NCBI RefSeq assembly: GCF_900499075.1
Contig: NZ_UIHC01000005.1
Coordinates: 62,001-126,000 of the forward strand
Length of the DNA: 64,000 nt
Direction: 5' to 3'
Origin: Roseinatronobacter ekhonensis
GTDB taxonomy: Bacteria; Pseudomonadota; Alphaproteobacteria; Rhodobacterales; Rhodobacteraceae
The number at the start of each line of letters is the position of its first letter. Position 1 is the stretch's first letter. The notes below the pieces were generated by a model. That model was not told where the DNA came from. It was given only the letters and a program-made list of their open reading frames with translations, and did not search any database. Both the position numbers and the translations under genes were made by a program. This document shows, one piece after another, positions 27,740 through 37,092 of the stretch.

Positions 27740-28996
27740 CTATCCCGCATTGTCCAGTTCAAACGCATCATGAAGCGCCTGAACCGCCAATTCCATATAT
27801 TTCCTGTCGATAAGAACGGAAATCTTGATCTCTGATGTCGCGATAACCTTGATGTTCACGCCGTCCGCCGCCAGCGCCTTGAACATGCGCGCGGCAACGC
27901 CGGCATGGCTGCGCATCCCGATTCCGACCACCGACACTTTGGCGGCATCTTCGTCCACTTCCAGCATATCATAGTTGATATTGCCCGCGTCGCGCGCGGC
28001 CTCCAGCGCCTTGCGGGCGCGGGCGACCTGATCCACAGGGCATGAAAAGGTCATATCGGTCACAGGCTTGTCGGTGCCCGCGGCTTTTTCCGAGATATTC
28101 TGAACGATCATGTCCACATTCACACCGGCATCGGCCAGCGGGCCGAAAATGGCGGCGGCAATGCCGGGCTTGTCCTCTACGGTGACAAGGGTCAGCTTGG
28201 CTTCTTCGCGGCTATAGGCCACGCCAGAGACGACTTTCGATTCCATGATCTCATCCTCATCACAGACCAGAGTTCCTGATGTTTCGTCGGTTTCATCAAA
28301 CGACGACAGCACGCGCAGGCGCACCTTGTAGCGCATGGCCAGTTCCACCGACCGGGTTTGCAGCACTTTTGCGCCAAGGCTGGCCAGTTCCAGCATTTCT
28401 TCAAAGCTGATCTTTTCCAGCTTGCGCGCTTTGCTGGTGATGCGCGGGTCGGTCGTGTAGATCCCGTCCACATCGGTATAGATATCGCAACGTTCCGCGC
28501 CGAACGCAGCAGCAAAGGCCACGGCAGTCGTGTCAGACCCGCCGCGCCCCAGCGTTGTAATCCGTGCTTCGGGGCTGACGCCCTGAAACCCCGCGATCAC
28601 GGCGACCTTGAAGCCTTCGGCGAATTTCGCATCCAGATTGGTGCGCGGAATGTCCACGAAGCGGGCCGCGCTATGCGCGCTGGTGGTCTGGATCGGCACT
28701 TGCCAGCCCTGCCAAGAACGCGCAGGCACTTCCATTTCCTGCAATGTCAGGGCCATCAATCCGGCGGTGACATTCTCGCCCGAACTGACCACGGCATCAT
28801 ATTCGCGCGCGTCATAGAGCGGCGAGGTTTCATTCACCCAGCCGACCAGCTCATTGGTCTTGCCCGACATGGCAGAGACGATGACGATCACGTCATAGCC
28901 GCGCGCGACTTCTGCACGCACCTTGCGGGCCGCGTTGCGAATGCGGTCCAGATCGGCGACAGAGGTACCCCCGAATTTCATCACCAGAAGCGGCAT
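27740..28996 (-). CDS. lysC: Aspartate kinase
   Basis: A 418-aa monofunctional aspartokinase, the first step toward lysine, threonine and methionine. MKFGGTSVADLDRIRN is the N-terminal signature; GFQGVSPEARITTLGRGGSDTTAVA binds substrate; and two ACT domains follow from about residue 265, where end-product feedback inhibition is usual. In many organisms this type also yields an internally started beta subunit. The stop is 32 bases before the ptsP ATG, so both are probably on one transcript. Confidence 0.97.
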   Translation of the reverse strand: MPLLVMKFGGTSVADLDRIRNAARKVRAEVARGYDVIVIVSAMSGKTNELVGWVNETSPLYDAREYDAVVSSGENVTAGLMALTLQEMEVPARSWQGWQVPIQTTSAHSAARFVDIPRTNLDAKFAEGFKVAVIAGFQGVSPEARITTLGRGGSDTTAVAFAAAFGAERCDIYTDVDGIYTTDPRITSKARKLEKISFEEMLELASLGAKVLQTRSVELAMRYKVRLRVLSSFDETDETSGTLVCDEDEIMESKVVSGVAYSREEAKLTLVTVEDKPGIAAAIFGPLADAGVNVDMIVQNISEKAAGTDKPVTDMTFSCPVDQVARARKALEAARDAGNINYDMLEVDEDAAKVSVVGIGMRSHAGVAARMFKALAADGVNIKVIATSEIKISVLIDRKYMELAVQALHDAFELDNAG

Positions 28997-29032
28997 GCGC
29001 AGACCTCTTCGCCCCAGAATTGCGCAGCCCTT

Positions 29033-30184
29033 CTACGCGCGGGCGGGGTCCGGTGCAAGATGCGCCGCGCGGGCCAGACGCGCACGATTGCGCAAAACGT
29101 CGACCCTGTGCTTCAGGTCCGCACCGACCGGCCCGTCGCGGGCGGGGTCATTGAGCGTGGTCGTCCAATGCGGCTGCACCTGCCATGCAGGCCCGCGCCG
29201 GTTCCATGTCAGCGGGCGCAGCAGGGCTTGCGCCTGTTCGGGTAGCGATCCTGTCAGGTCGTGCCCGTTCAACGCCCCCCAGACACGCGTCCAGCAGCGA
29301 GCCACCGACCACGGATTATAGCCCCCGCCCCCCAACACAATCAGTCGCGGGGACATGTCGCGCAGCGCCAAAGCGACCTGCGCATGCGCGTTGTTTGACA
29401 GCGCCAGCCGCGAAAGTGGATCTTCCAGTATCGCGTCAGACCCGGATTGCAGCACCACCGCTTGCGGGTCGAACTGTTCCAGCAGCGGCTGGATCAGACG
29501 GTGCAGGACATATGTCATCTCGGTATCGTTGAACCCGCGCGGCACCGGCAGGTTCACCGCGCGCCCGCCGCCCGTGTCGTCCAGCGCGCCGGTATAGGGC
29601 CAGCGGTTTTGCTCGTGAACAGAAATCAGCAGCATGTCGTCATCCGCACCCAGGGCGGCTTGCACCCCGTCGGCATGATGCGCGTCTATGTCAACATAGG
29701 CGATGCGCGACAGGCCCAGCCGCCGCAGCGCCAGCAGGCACAGGACCGGGTCATTCAGGTAGCAGAACCCGTTCGCGCGGTCGGCCATGGCGTGATGCGT
29801 GCCGCCGCCGGGCACATGAACGACTCCGCCCTCTGCCACCAGTTCGGCCGCCAGCATAACGCCGCCTGCGCCGGTGGCCGGGCGGCGGAACATTTCAGGG
29901 AACACAGGGTTCGCGGTCGTGCCCAGCGCGTGGCGGTCAAACGCCACAGCATCCACGGCCTGCGCCGCTTCGGCCCGTTGCAACGCCGCGATATAGTCAG
30001 AGGTATGGAACCCCGTCAAAGCGGCGGGTTTCGCGCGCGGGCTGTTGCGGTATTGTCCCGGAGCCAACCAGCCCAGAGCGCGCACAAGGTCCATAACGGT
30101 CGAAACGCGCGGTATATGCAGCGGATGCGCCCCGCCGTAGCTGGACCCGCGATAAATCTCTGAGCCGATGAAAACCGGTCTCAC
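29033..30184 (-). CDS. Histone deacetylase-like amidohydrolase (AcuC/AphA type)
   Basis: A 383-aa zinc-dependent deacetylase of the class II HDAC superfamily, whose bacterial members deacetylate acetylated proteins, polyamines or acetoin-related substrates. GGAHPLHIPRVSTVMDL is near the N-terminus; GGGTHHAMADRANGFCYLND holds the active-site histidine pair, YVDIDAHHADGVQ has the zinc-ligand Asp and His, and VVLQSGSDAILEDPLSRLALS has the last Asp region. GTG at 30184 is chosen because it overlaps the preceding stop (GTGA). The substrate is unknown. Confidence 0.9.
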   Translation of the reverse strand: MRPVFIGSEIYRGSSYGGAHPLHIPRVSTVMDLVRALGWLAPGQYRNSPRAKPAALTGFHTSDYIAALQRAEAAQAVDAVAFDRHALGTTANPVFPEMFRRPATGAGGVMLAAELVAEGGVVHVPGGGTHHAMADRANGFCYLNDPVLCLLALRRLGLSRIAYVDIDAHHADGVQAALGADDDMLLISVHEQNRWPYTGALDDTGGGRAVNLPVPRGFNDTEMTYVLHRLIQPLLEQFDPQAVVLQSGSDAILEDPLSRLALSNNAHAQVALALRDMSPRLIVLGGGGYNPWSVARCWTRVWGALNGHDLTGSLPEQAQALLRPLTWNRRGPAWQVQPHWTTTLNDPARDGPVGADLKHRVDVLRNRARLARAAHLAPDPARA

Positions 30185-30693
30185 GGCAGCGCGCGGCGAA
30201 TTTCGTCTGTAATGGCGCGCGCAGTCGGGCGCATCGACGAGCCCCAAAATCCAAGAAGGTCGCCCTGCGGACCGATCAGCGCCTTGTTAAAATTCCATGT
30301 CGGCGCGCGGTTATATTCTTGTGACAGCCAGCGGTAGAACGGGTGCGCCGCGCCGCCACGCACCTGCGTGATCTCTGCAATCGGAAAGGTCAGTCCAGTT
30401 TCAACCCGACAGAACTGCGCCACGTCCTCATTGCTGCTGTATTCTTGGTTGAAATCCTCTGAGGGGACAGCGAGCACCACCAGACCATCGTCGCCATATT
30501 CATCATACAGCGTCTGCATATCGCGGTATTGACGGGTGAATCCGCAAAAAGAGGCTGTGTTGACCACAAGCACCGGCTGACCGCGCCATTGCGTCAGGTC
30601 AAGCTTGTCGCCGTTCAGGGCGGTAAAGCTGAATGACTGCGCCATAGGCACGGCACAGAAGGTGAGGAAAAGCGCAATGATGACGTGTTTCAT
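30181..30693 (-). CDS. Glutathione peroxidase family protein, exported
   Basis: A 170-aa peroxidase with an N-terminal hydrophobic stretch (KHVIIALFLTFCAVPMAQS) that looks like a signal peptide, so it acts in the periplasm. VVNTASFCGFTRQY carries the peroxidatic Cys in place of selenocysteine, and the later NFNKALIG matches the WNFxK-type motif. ATG at 30693 is used, as the in-frame codon before it is TTG. The gene leads into the deacetylase gene by a GTGA overlap; the functional reason for the pairing is not clear. Confidence 0.9.
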   Translation of the reverse strand: MKHVIIALFLTFCAVPMAQSFSFTALNGDKLDLTQWRGQPVLVVNTASFCGFTRQYRDMQTLYDEYGDDGLVVLAVPSEDFNQEYSSNEDVAQFCRVETGLTFPIAEITQVRGGAAHPFYRWLSQEYNRAPTWNFNKALIGPQGDLLGFWGSSMRPTARAITDEIRRALP

Positions 30694-30803
30694 GACGGTC
30701 AAACTAGATCGGGCACGCGAACACGCAAGAGCGCGACAACCGCTTTCATCTTGAAATACTCTGCCAGATCGTTAAGTCCTGCGGAACTGTCACAGGCACA
30801 GCG

Positions 30804-31196
30804 ATGATCAAATATACTCTCGACTGCCCTCACGGCCACAGGTTCGAAAGCTGGTTCCAGTCCGGCGCGGCGTATGACGCGCTGCACGACCGTGGGCTTG
30901 TGACCTGCCCCGACTGCGGCGCGGCCGACGTGATCAAGGCGATCATGGCCCCGTCCGTCAAAACCGCCAGACGCGCTGATGTCATGGAAAAGCTTCAAGC
31001 GCTTCGCGCAGAGGTCGAAGCGAATTCGGATTATGTCGGGCCGGATTTCGTGAAACAGGCCCGCGCCATACATCTGGGAGAGGCCCCCGAACGCGCGATC
31101 TATGGCGAAGCGAAACCGGCAGAGGCCAAGGCCCTGCTGGACGAAGGCGTGCCGGTAATGCCGTTGCCATTCATCCCAAAAACCAAGACGAACTAA
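30804..31196 (+). CDS. DUF1178 family protein
   Basis: A 130-aa protein of the DUF1178 family. The N-terminus MIKYTLDCPHGHRFESWFQSG and the cysteine pair in TCPDCGAADVIKAIMAPSV suggest a small zinc-binding head (C8, H10, and C38/C41 region), followed by a charged helical middle and the conserved tail EGVPVMPLPFIPKTK. The function is not known in the family. A terminator for the opposite-strand DUF1127 gene overlaps its 3' flank. Confidence 0.9.
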   Translation: MIKYTLDCPHGHRFESWFQSGAAYDALHDRGLVTCPDCGAADVIKAIMAPSVKTARRADVMEKLQALRAEVEANSDYVGPDFVKQARAIHLGEAPERAIYGEAKPAEAKALLDEGVPVMPLPFIPKTKTN

Positions 31197-31228
31197 TAAA
31201 AACGCCCGCAGCTGGCAGGCCACGGGCG
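31197..31228 (-). terminator. Intrinsic terminator after the DUF1127 gene
   Basis: On the minus strand the stem CGCCCG / CGGGCG (31203-31208 with 31223-31228), with an inner TGG/CCA stem, is followed by TTTTT (31198-31202). It ends transcription of the DUF1127 gene, which stops at 31251, and lies just behind the DUF1178 stop on the other strand. Confidence 0.75.
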
Positions 31229-31250
31229 CAGGCTGTCATCCTGTCAACGC

Positions 31251-31466
31251 TTAGCGGCGATGACGGCCTTGTGCGACGGCCTCTATATCGGCGCGGTTCA
31301 GCCCGATATCAGCCAGTTCACGGTCGCTGAGCAGGCTCAGACGGTTGCGGGTGATCCGTTGCTCGTTCCAAGTCATCAAGGTGGCGACAAGCGCGCCAAG
31401 CGAGAGGCCATGGAAACCGGCAAGGACCTCTGCCGCGGTGTTGCGGCTTTCTGCGTAGAAGGTCAT
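31251..31466 (-). CDS. DUF1127 domain small protein (YjiS-like)
   Basis: A 71-aa protein with the C-terminal DUF1127 motif RNRLSLLSDRELADIGLNRADIEAVAQG. In alphaproteobacteria short DUF1127 proteins include RNA-binding regulators linked to phosphate uptake and stress, and others of unknown role. The N-terminal 30 residues are hydrophobic (AEVLAGFHGLSLGALVATLM). It has its own terminator and a 212-base upstream region shared with ruvC, so it is probably a single-gene unit. Confidence 0.88.
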   Translation of the reverse strand: MTFYAESRNTAAEVLAGFHGLSLGALVATLMTWNEQRITRNRLSLLSDRELADIGLNRADIEAVAQGRHRR

Positions 31467-31678
31467 GTCTGGTCTCCGATAGAAAAGTTTTCAAACTGCT
31501 GCATCTTTGTGCATGATCGGCAAATAGCCCTTGCGATGCCCCTTCACAACTCACAGTTATTGCATGCCCCCTATGCCCTTTTTGCATGACTTGACGGGGC
31601 GGTGCGCGGCTAGCCACTTGGCAGATGTTCGCTTTTCGTGCTAACCATGCCAAAACAGCAAACAGGCAGGCCCCAAAC
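31467..31678. promoter_or_regulatory. Divergent region between DUF1127 gene and ruvC
   Basis: This 212-base region contains the promoters of both genes. The only recognisable motif is GTTC-GCTTTTC-GTGC at 31627-31641, which differs by one base from the alphaproteobacterial SOS box and lies 37 bases before ruvC. No hairpin terminator or ORF of note is seen. Confidence 0.3.
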
Positions 31679-32179
31679 ATGATGCGCGTGATCGGCATAG
31701 ACCCAGGCTTGCGCAACCTTGGCTGGGGCGTGATCGACGTGGACGGGGTGCGCATGCGCCATATTGGCAACGGCATATGCCATTCCACCGCGACCGCCGA
31801 TCTGGCCACGCGCCTGCTGGAATTGCACCGGCAACTGACCGATGTACTGGCGCGTTTTGCGCCGCATACCGCGGCGGTGGAACAGACCTTTGTGAACAAG
31901 GATGCGGTCGCCACGCTAAAGTTGGGCAGCGCACGGGGCATTGCGCTTCTGGTGCCCGCCCAAGCCGGGCTGGTGGTCGGTGAATACGCGCCCAACGCGG
32001 TCAAAAAGGCCGTCGTCGGCGTGGGCAAGGCCGCCAAGGAACAGGTGGACCACATGGTGCGCATGCAACTGCCCGGCGTGCAGATCGCGGGGCCGGATGC
32101 CGCCGATGCTTTGGCCATTGCCATTTGCCACGCGTTCCACAGCCAGACCGCGCAACGTGCGGCAAAGGTGGTGGGATGA
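31679..32179 (+). CDS. ruvC: Crossover junction endodeoxyribonuclease RuvC
   Basis: A 166-aa Holliday-junction resolvase. [18 protein letters not shown] carries the first catalytic Asp, [11 protein letters not shown] the conserved Glu, and [16 protein letters not shown] the final Asp pair. ATG at 31679 is chosen (the next ATG at 31682 is equally possible). The frame upstream to 31625 is not conserved. The stop overlaps the ruvA start (ATGA), and ruvB follows, so the three form the usual ruvCAB operon. Confidence 0.96.
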   Translation: MMRVIGIDPGLRNLGWGVIDVDGVRMRHIGNGICHSTATADLATRLLELHRQLTDVLARFAPHTAAVEQTFVNKDAVATLKLGSARGIALLVPAQAGLVVGEYAPNAVKKAVVGVGKAAKEQVDHMVRMQLPGVQIAGPDAADALAIAICHAFHSQTAQRAAKVVG

Positions 32180-32844
32180 TTGGCAAGCTGTCCGGCGTGG
32201 TCGATATGCGCGGCGGGGATCACGTTCTGATCGACGTGCGCGGGGTCGGCTATATCGTCTATGTCTCTGACCGGACCCTGATGGCATTGCCGGGCCGGGG
32301 CGAAGCGGTCGCGCTTTACACAGATATGGTCGTGCGCGAAGACCTGATGCAGCTTTTCGGCTTCCCCACACTTCTGGAAAAGGAATGGCACCGCGTACTG
32401 ACCTCTGTTCAGGGGGTTGGGGCGAAAGCGTCTTTGGCGATCCTTGGCGCGCTTGGCCCAGACGGCGTGTCGCGCGCGATTGCGCTTGGCGATAGTGCGG
32501 CGTTGCGCAAGGCACCGGGTGTCGGCCCGAAGCTGGCCCTGCGTATCGCCAATGAGCTGAAGGACAAGGCCCCCGCCCTGATGACAGTGGACAGCCCCGC
32601 CATGCCCGCCGCCAACCTCTCTGCCGCCGACGTGATTGAGCCGACGCCCCACGGCACGGCCCCGGCGGCCCCTGTAGCCACCCCCACGAATGCCGTGGCC
32701 GAAGCGATGTCGGCGCTTGGCAATCTGGGCTATGGCCCGTCAGATGCCGCCCGCGCGGTGGCTGAAGCGCAAACCGACCAGCCCGACGCAGACACGCCCG
32801 CGCTGATCCGTGCCGCGCTGCGCCTGCTGGCCCCGAAAGGGTAG
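32176..32844 (+). CDS. ruvA: Holliday junction branch migration protein RuvA
   Basis: A 222-aa junction-recognition subunit that forms tetramers on four-way DNA and loads Ruv[21 protein letters not shown] is the N-terminal domain, [15 protein letters not shown] and [19 protein letters not shown] are the two helix-hairpin-helix motifs, and the C-terminal domain III ([17 protein letters not shown]) binds RuvB. The linker is long and rich in Pro/Ala. The start overlaps the ruvC stop. Confidence 0.96.
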   Translation: MIGKLSGVVDMRGGDHVLIDVRGVGYIVYVSDRTLMALPGRGEAVALYTDMVVREDLMQLFGFPTLLEKEWHRVLTSVQGVGAKASLAILGALGPDGVSRAIALGDSAALRKAPGVGPKLALRIANELKDKAPALMTVDSPAMPAANLSAADVIEPTPHGTAPAAPVATPTNAVAEAMSALGNLGYGPSDAARAVAEAQTDQPDADTPALIRAALRLLAPKG

Positions 32845-32848
32845 TGCC

Positions 32849-33886
32849 ATGACAACACCCGACCCCACCTTGCGCGGGCAGGACATGCCAACCGACAGCC
32901 CCGACCTGGACCGCGCCTTGCGGCCCCAAGGCCTGGACGAATTCGTCGGCCAGCAAGAGGCACGCGCCAACCTGCGTGTATTCATCCAGTCCGCCAAGAT
33001 GCGGGGCGAAGCGATGGACCACACGTTATTCTACGGCCCGCCGGGACTGGGCAAAACCACGCTGGCGCAGATCATGGCGCGGGAACTTGGCGTGGGCTTT
33101 CGCATGACCAGCGGCCCGGTGCTGGCCAAGGCGGGCGATCTGGCCGCGATCCTGACCAATCTCGAAGCGCGTGATGTTCTGTTCATCGACGAAATCCACC
33201 GCCTGAACCCGGTCGTGGAAGAGGTGCTTTACCCTGCATTGGAAGATTTCCAGCTGGATCTGGTTATCGGCGAAGGGCCTGCCGCGCGCACCGTGCGTAT
33301 TGAATTGCAACCGTTCACGCTGGTCGGGGCCACGACGCGGATGGGCCTGCTGACCACGCCGCTGCGCGACCGGTTCGGAATTCCGACACGCCTGCAATTC
33401 TACACCGAAGATGAGCTGTGCCAGATCGTGCAACGCGGGGCGCGGCTGTTGGGTGTGACCACCGAAGAGGAAGGGGTGCGCGAAATCGCCAAACGGGCGC
33501 GCGGCACCCCGCGCATCGCTGGCCGCCTGCTGCGCCGCGTGGTCGATTTCGCATTGGTCGAAGGCGACGGGCGGTTGACCCGCGCTTTGGCTGACAACGC
33601 CCTGACCCGGCTGGGCGTGGACAAATTGGGGCTGGACGGAGCAGACCGGCGCTACCTGTCGCTTCTGGCCGACAATTACGGCGGCGGGCCGGTGGGGGTG
33701 GAAACCATCGCCGCCGCACTGTCGGAAAGCCGCGACGCGATCGAGGAAGTGATCGAGCCCTACCTGTTGCAACAGGGCCTTCTGGCGCGCACCCCGCGCG
33801 GACGGATGCTGGCGGCCAAGGCCTGGGCGCATCTTGGCCTGCCCGCCCCCACGCCGGAACAGCAAGGCCGCCTGTTCGAGGGGTAG
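32849..33886 (+). CDS. ruvB: Holliday junction branch migration ATPase RuvB
   Basis: A 345-aa AAA+ helicase motor that drives branch migration with Ruv[13 protein letters not shown] leads into Walker [16 protein letters not shown] and Walker [31 protein letters not shown] is sensor 1, and [17 protein letters not shown]-type sensor 2 region follows. The C-terminal winged helix contains [24 protein letters not shown] at 32849 follows the ruvA stop by four bases. Confidence 0.97.
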   Translation: MTTPDPTLRGQDMPTDSPDLDRALRPQGLDEFVGQQEARANLRVFIQSAKMRGEAMDHTLFYGPPGLGKTTLAQIMARELGVGFRMTSGPVLAKAGDLAAILTNLEARDVLFIDEIHRLNPVVEEVLYPALEDFQLDLVIGEGPAARTVRIELQPFTLVGATTRMGLLTTPLRDRFGIPTRLQFYTEDELCQIVQRGARLLGVTTEEEGVREIAKRARGTPRIAGRLLRRVVDFALVEGDGRLTRALADNALTRLGVDKLGLDGADRRYLSLLADNYGGGPVGVETIAAALSESRDAIEEVIEPYLLQQGLLARTPRGRMLAAKAWAHLGLPAPTPEQQGRLFEG

Positions 33887-33889
33887 AAC

Positions 33890-34444
33890 TTACATCTGCG
33901 GCAATCGCCGTCCTTTGGCCGTCGCATCAAGCGCGGCGGCAACGCGCTTTTCGCGTGTCGGAACCGTCTTGGCCAGCTTGATCCAGCGCAGCACATTGCG
34001 CCGGTAGGATTTCGGCAAGGCATCCCAAGCGCCCATATCAAGCGCCGACGCCATATCTTCAGGCACGACAAGACGGTCCACATCTGCAAAGAAATCCCAC
34101 AGGCCAGAGTCGATGCCTTGCTGAACCGCCGCTTCCCCTGCCGGGTGCATGCGCCCCTCTGCGCGCAGCCGTTCAACGCGCGCCTTGTAGCTTTCCGACC
34201 AGGCCTGTTGCTTGCGTGGGGTGACAAGCTGCGCCGTGCGGTCATCATCGACCACAAATCGACGACCATCAATCCAGCCATGCGCCAAAAGTGCATCCAG
34301 AACCTCGTCGCGCGACACATATTTGTCGCGATGGGCCGCTTTCCACGTGATCAGCCGGATGCCTTTGCTGCTTGCGTGATGCGCGGCCAGCCACGTCCAG
34401 AGCGCATCGGCAGACGCGATCTCCAGCATGTCAGGCTGTGCCAT
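33890..34444 (-). CDS. YdeI/OmpD-associated family protein
   Basis: A 184-aa protein of the YdeI family. LWTWLAAHHASSKGIRLITWKAAHRDKYVSRDEVLDALLAHGWIDGR, cited in parts (HASSKGIRLI, DALLAHGWIDGR), and the C-terminal SYRRNVLRWIKLAKTVPTREKRVAA are the family hallmarks. Function uncertain; some members bind or resist antimicrobial peptides. ATG at 34444 overlaps the end of ispE by 14 bases; the open frame further upstream runs through ispE and is not used. It converges with ruvB. Confidence 0.85.
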   Translation of the reverse strand: MAQPDMLEIASADALWTWLAAHHASSKGIRLITWKAAHRDKYVSRDEVLDALLAHGWIDGRRFVVDDDRTAQLVTPRKQQAWSESYKARVERLRAEGRMHPAGEAAVQQGIDSGLWDFFADVDRLVVPEDMASALDMGAWDALPKSYRRNVLRWIKLAKTVPTREKRVAAALDATAKGRRLPQM

Positions 34445-35282
34445 CGGGACCGCCTTGCAAAAGGCCGGTCGCTTGCACCCACCACTGCGGCTCGACCCGC
34501 CGGAGGGTTTGCGCGGCCCGTTCGGCACGCTCCATGTCCGGGAATAACCCGAAACAGGTCGCGCCAGAACCCGACATACGCGCAAGCGCCGCGCCCGCAT
34601 TGTCAAGCGCGCTCAAGACCTGCGCAATATCCGGAACTGCCGCGCAAGCGGGCGCTTGCAAATCGTTGCGATGCTTGCCCAGCCAAAGGATGAACTGCGC
34701 AAAATCGGCCCAATCGGGTAGCGGGTCCGGCAGGGGCGGGTTATCCTTGCGCGCGAGCGCCGCAAAAACCGTTGGCGTGGACACCCCGACACGCGGGTTG
34801 ACCAACACCATCGCCATGTGTGGCAAGGCGGGCATGGGCGTCACCCGTTCGCCGATCCCGCGCATCCGGCACGGTGTAGCCGCCATGCAGACCGGCACAT
34901 CGGCACCAAGGGACAAGACATCTTCGGGCAGCGCCCGACCCGTCAGGCGGGCAACCAGCCTGAGCGCAGCGGCCGCGTCCGAAGATCCGCCGCCAAGGCC
35001 AGAGGCAACCGGCAAGTGTTTTTCCAACTCCAGCGCCAGCCCTTCGGCCTGCATGACATGCGCAGCGCGCAGCACCAGATTGTCATTATCGCCCGCTAGC
35101 CCGGCGGCTTCGGGACCGGCAACGCGCAGCGTCAGGCCCGATTGGACCTCCTGCCCGCGCAAAATATCGCCCGCTTGCGTGAACACCACCAACGAATCCA
35201 GCAGGTGATAGCCATCGCTGCGCTGCCCTGTCACATGCAGCGCAAGGTTCACCTTGGCAGGTGCCAGCTCTGCATCGGTCAT
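34431..35282 (-). CDS. ispE: 4-diphosphocytidyl-2-C-methyl-D-erythritol kinase
   Basis: A 283-aa GHMP-family kinase in the non-mevalonate isoprenoid pathway. APAKVNLALHVTGQRSDGYHLLDSL is the N-terminal substrate motif (cited by parts APAKVNLALHV and GYHLLDSL), and PVASGLGGGSSDAAAALRLV is the ATP-binding GHMP loop; MSGSGATCFGLF is the third motif. The ATG overlaps the TPR gene's stop (ATGA), and the downstream YdeI-like gene overlaps its end, so the three are translationally linked. Confidence 0.96.
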   Translation of the reverse strand: MTDAELAPAKVNLALHVTGQRSDGYHLLDSLVVFTQAGDILRGQEVQSGLTLRVAGPEAAGLAGDNDNLVLRAAHVMQAEGLALELEKHLPVASGLGGGSSDAAAALRLVARLTGRALPEDVLSLGADVPVCMAATPCRMRGIGERVTPMPALPHMAMVLVNPRVGVSTPTVFAALARKDNPPLPDPLPDWADFAQFILWLGKHRNDLQAPACAAVPDIAQVLSALDNAGAALARMSGSGATCFGLFPDMERAERAAQTLRRVEPQWWVQATGLLQGGPDGTA

Positions 35283-36976
35283 TGCGTGCTTGTCACCGCG
35301 TCGGGCGGGTTCTTGCCGTCCTCGATCTTGCGGCGGACAAGGTCCGTATCAAGATCGGGATGCGGGGCAAAAGACAGCGCGCGGCGCCACTGAAACCGGG
35401 CTTCGCGTTCGCGGCCCACGGCCCAGTAAACATCGCCCAAATGGTCGTTCAAAATAGGATCCGTCGGCATCAGCTCGACCGCACGCTCCATGACCGGGAC
35501 GGCCTCTTCATAGCGGCCAAGGCGGTAAAAGGCCCAGCCCAGACTGTCGACAATATAGCCGCTATCAGGCTCTGCCTCGACCGCGCGTTCGATCATGTCG
35601 AGTGCTTCGTCCAGCTTTAGGCCCTTGTCGATTAGCGAATAGCCAAGATAGTTCAGAACCTGCGGCTCTTCCGGCACGAATTCCAGTGCTCGGCGGAATT
35701 CAGGTTCCGCGCGCTCCCAGTCGTCCAGCCGCTCCAGCGTGATCGCGCGGGTGTAGATCAGCACCCAATGGCGCTCTTCAACCGTGTCGAGCAGGTCGAG
35801 CGCGGTGGCATAGGCCGCTTCTGCCTCTGCGAAGTCTTCTTCGCGGCGCAGCATGTCGCCAAGCGCGCTGAAGACCAGAACCGAGTCCGGCTTGGCACGG
35901 GTCAACGCGCGTAGGCTTTCGATTGCCTGTGCCGTATCACCGCTGCGGGAAAGCGCGTTGGCTTTGCCAAGTTGCGCGCCCAGATATTGTGGATGATCCT
36001 CTGCCATAGACTCATAGACCGCGTCTGCCAACGCGTATTGCTCGGCACGCTCCAACAACTGACCGGCCAGCAGGATGGCATCGCCATGCTCGGGGCGAAG
36101 CGCCAGAGTAAGCCGCGCATAGATCAGCGGTAACCAATCCCCACGCTCGGATGGCAGTGCCGAGGCGAGGGTGAAATAGGTTTCGGCCATCCCGTCACGG
36201 GCAGAGGTGATGGTCTCAAACGGGATCGCGCGCCCCTCTTGTAATGCGGCGCGCAGATAGGCGACATCCTCATCGGGGTTTACGCCGAACATCGCGTCGG
36301 TCAACTCAAGCGCGTCCTGCATCCGGCCAAGTTGCGACAAGATAGAGATATGCGCGATAACGCCCCGGCGGCTTAGCCCGATCGGGCCTTCGGCCTCGCC
36401 GGTCAAGAGCGCTTCGGCGCGTTCCAGATCCCCGACAAAGGCCAGCGCAAGTGCCTTGAAGTAAAGCGCGAAAGGCGCAAGCTCTTCGCGTTGGGCGATG
36501 ACAGTGTCAAAGGCACCCAGCGCGTCCGACATACTGCCCTTGCCCAATTCGGCCCAGGCACGGGCCATTGGGTCGGTTAGGGGCCCCGTGCGCGCGCCGT
36601 CATCCAAGGCTGCCAGCGCCACGTCATATTCCCCACGGTTGAACGCGTCCGCCTGCATGACAAGGGCAGCGACATTGCTTCCGTCACCGCGCGCCATGAT
36701 CTGTGCCGCGCGATCAACGGCACGGTCGAAATTGCCCGCCAGCAGATGCCCCTGCATGGACAATTCCAGAAAACCCGGGTTCTCGGGATCGGCCTGCAAC
36801 AGCCGGTCATGGTTGGCGGCCATCTGCGCGAAATCACCATTGGAGACCGCAACCCGCGACGACAGGAATGCGCCCGCCGTCCCGCGCAAAGACAGATCCT
36901 GCGCGACGGCAGGGCCGGACAGCGCGGCAGCACCAACCAGCACGCCAACCAAGGCAAGACGGGCGAGGAACATCAT
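35279..36976 (-). CDS. TPR-repeat protein, exported
   Basis: A 565-aa protein with a signal peptide (FLARLALVGVLVGAAALS, cleavage near AVAQ, residue 27) and about ten tetratricopeptide repeats along the rest, the later ones clear (YEEAVPVMERAVELMPTDP, FAEAEAAYATALDLLD). TPR proteins scaffold protein complexes; here the export signal places it in the periplasm. Its stop overlaps the ispE start (ATGA). A similar arrangement of a TPR gene before ispE is common in Rhodobacteraceae. Either ATG at 36976 or 36973 may start it. Confidence 0.87.
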   Translation of the reverse strand: MMFLARLALVGVLVGAAALSGPAVAQDLSLRGTAGAFLSSRVAVSNGDFAQMAANHDRLLQADPENPGFLELSMQGHLLAGNFDRAVDRAAQIMARGDGSNVAALVMQADAFNRGEYDVALAALDDGARTGPLTDPMARAWAELGKGSMSDALGAFDTVIAQREELAPFALYFKALALAFVGDLERAEALLTGEAEGPIGLSRRGVIAHISILSQLGRMQDALELTDAMFGVNPDEDVAYLRAALQEGRAIPFETITSARDGMAETYFTLASALPSERGDWLPLIYARLTLALRPEHGDAILLAGQLLERAEQYALADAVYESMAEDHPQYLGAQLGKANALSRSGDTAQAIESLRALTRAKPDSVLVFSALGDMLRREEDFAEAEAAYATALDLLDTVEERHWVLIYTRAITLERLDDWERAEPEFRRALEFVPEEPQVLNYLGYSLIDKGLKLDEALDMIERAVEAEPDSGYIVDSLGWAFYRLGRYEEAVPVMERAVELMPTDPILNDHLGDVYWAVGREREARFQWRRALSFAPHPDLDTDLVRRKIEDGKNPPDAVTSTQ

Positions 36977-37057
36977 GGGGGGTTGCACGCTCTGAATACT
37001 CCGGTTAGGTGCCGTGACCCTAGTGCCATGACCCCTGACAGGCAATCGCCCGCCGGC

Positions 37058-37081
37058 CAAAAGCCGATCAAAAATCGGTTT
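37058..37081 (-). terminator. Probable intrinsic terminator after ETF-QO gene
   Basis: On the minus strand the stem AAACCGAT / ATCGGCTT (37074-37081 with 37061-37068, one G-U pair) with loop TTTTG is followed by a short T-run (CTTTT). It lies 11 bases behind the stop of the ETF-QO gene. Confidence 0.6.
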
Positions 37082-37092
37082 ACACCGGCGAT

